A stretch of 5,704 nucleotides of DNA from positions 1 to 5,704 of the forward strand of contig CALKUS010000043.1 of the NCBI GenBank assembly GCA_937996755.1, read 5' to 3'. Each line of letters starts with the position of its first letter. Position 1 is the stretch's first letter. Made by a program: the position numbers and the translations under genes. Origin of the DNA: an uncultured Pseudomonadota bacterium. GTDB taxonomy: Bacteria > Pseudomonadota > Gammaproteobacteria > Xanthomonadales > Ahniellaceae. Under the pieces are notes generated by a model. The model was not told the DNA's origin, did not search any database, and was given only the letters and a program-made list of their open reading frames with translations. This document shows positions 5,574 to 5,704 of this stretch, in pieces.

Positions 5574-5589
5574 GCGCCGGTCCCGGCGC
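5574..5589. repeat. GC-rich 7-2-7 palindrome
   Basis: GCGCCGG (5574-5580) and CCGGCGC (5583-5589) are perfect inverted copies around TC. It could be a protein-binding site in the divergent promoter region or an RNA hairpin in a transcript from further upstream. There is no T-tract after it on either strand. Confidence 0.4.
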
Positions 5590-5627
5590 CGATCCCCGCC
5601 CGGCTCCAGCTGCATCGGACACGGGTG

Positions 5628-5655
5628 TTGACGGCCCGGAAATCGTTTGTATAAT
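5628..5655 (+). promoter_or_regulatory. Near-consensus sigma-70 promoter at right edge
   Basis: TTGACG (5628-5633) and a perfect TATAAT (5650-5655) are separated by 16 bp and followed by GCGCGGC. This is the strongest promoter in the window, of the grade used for ribosomal protein, stable RNA or other highly expressed genes. Transcription would start near 5662 and leave the window to the right. Confidence 0.8.
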
Positions 5656-5669
5656 GCGCGGCTCCCTAC

Positions 5670-5699
5670 GGCCGATTCGGTCGATGAGCGAAACGCTCA
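5670..5699 (+). other. Leader with two hairpins, or start of an edge-truncated gene
   Basis: Just after the predicted transcription start are two short inverted repeats: 5670-5674 with 5678-5682 (5 bp, one G-U) and TGAGCG/CGCTCA (5685-5690 with 5694-5699, loop AAA). Alternatively, an ATG at 5684 opens a frame reading MSETLSQ up to the last base of the window, but no ribosome-binding site precedes it. Too little is present to choose; a structured leader of a ribosomal protein operon such as rplM-rpsI is one guess from remembered gene order in this family. Confidence 0.3.
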
Positions 5700-5704
5700 G
5701 CCAG

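Larger units (their letters stand above)
5485..5683. other. Divergent intergenic region at right end
   Basis: About 200 bp lie between the start of the Fe-S protein gene (leftward) and whatever the strong rightward promoter serves. The minus strand shows only weak promoter candidates for the Fe-S gene, such as CATACT (5565-5560). The plus strand shows TAGTAT (5559-5564) without a good -35. The region includes a GC-rich palindrome (5574-5589) and the near-consensus promoter at 5628-5655. Confidence 0.5.

Noticed and set aside
1..5704. CRISPR array, tRNA, rRNA, insertion sequence or phage genes
   Set aside because: No regularly spaced repeats, cloverleaf sequence, transposase domain or phage-like protein was seen on either strand.

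Overview
The window is GC-rich (third codon positions almost all G or C) and reads as conserved chromosomal core from a gammaproteobacterium of the Xanthomonadaceae/Lysobacteraceae (Xanthomonas, Stenotrophomonas, Lysobacter and relatives). The main evidence is a Crp-family regulator that resembles Xanthomonas Clp, an SpeD whose N-terminus (MVKPLPRLRLQGFNN) fits that family, promoters ending in 'taatgcgcggc', and a GTAG-flanked hairpin like the SMAG/REP elements known from Stenotrophomonas. There is no phage, transposase, CRISPR array or obvious horizontal transfer.

Layout from left to right: the 3' part of a PgpC-like HAD phosphatase gene (+, 1-527) meets a TauE/SafE-family permease gene (-, 524-1270) tail to tail, with their stop codons interlocked. 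After about 100 bp comes a minus-strand pair, clp/crp (1827-2534) followed 8 bp downstream by a GNAT acetyltransferase gene (1375-1818). A 247-bp divergent intergenic region carries a good promoter for clp, a weaker one for speD and a GC-rich inverted repeat. speD (+, 2782-3573) faces coq7 (-, 3623-4273) across a short spacer holding a GTAG-flanked hairpin. coq7 is translationally coupled, by an ATGA overlap, to an upstream dicluster iron-sulfur protein gene of the GlcF type (-, 4270-5484). The right end is about 200 bp of intergenic DNA with a near-consensus plus-strand sigma-70 promoter whose transcript runs out of the window.

Functional themes: Clp/Crp is a global regulator whose pocket has the glutamate tied to c-di-GMP control in Xanthomonas Clp. 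SpeD makes decarboxylated S-adenosylmethionine for spermidine synthesis. Coq7 hydroxylates demethoxyubiquinol in ubiquinone synthesis, and its coupled Fe-S partner may work with quinones or electron transfer. The order clp-speD-coq7 recalls the vfr/speD/coq7 neighbourhood of Pseudomonas (from memory, not searched). Most of the window is ordinary core genome. The points most worth a second look are the mixed ligand-pocket signature of Clp, the orphan GlcF-like protein coupled to coq7, the REP-like hairpin, and the strong promoter at the right edge. No clearly new system was found.
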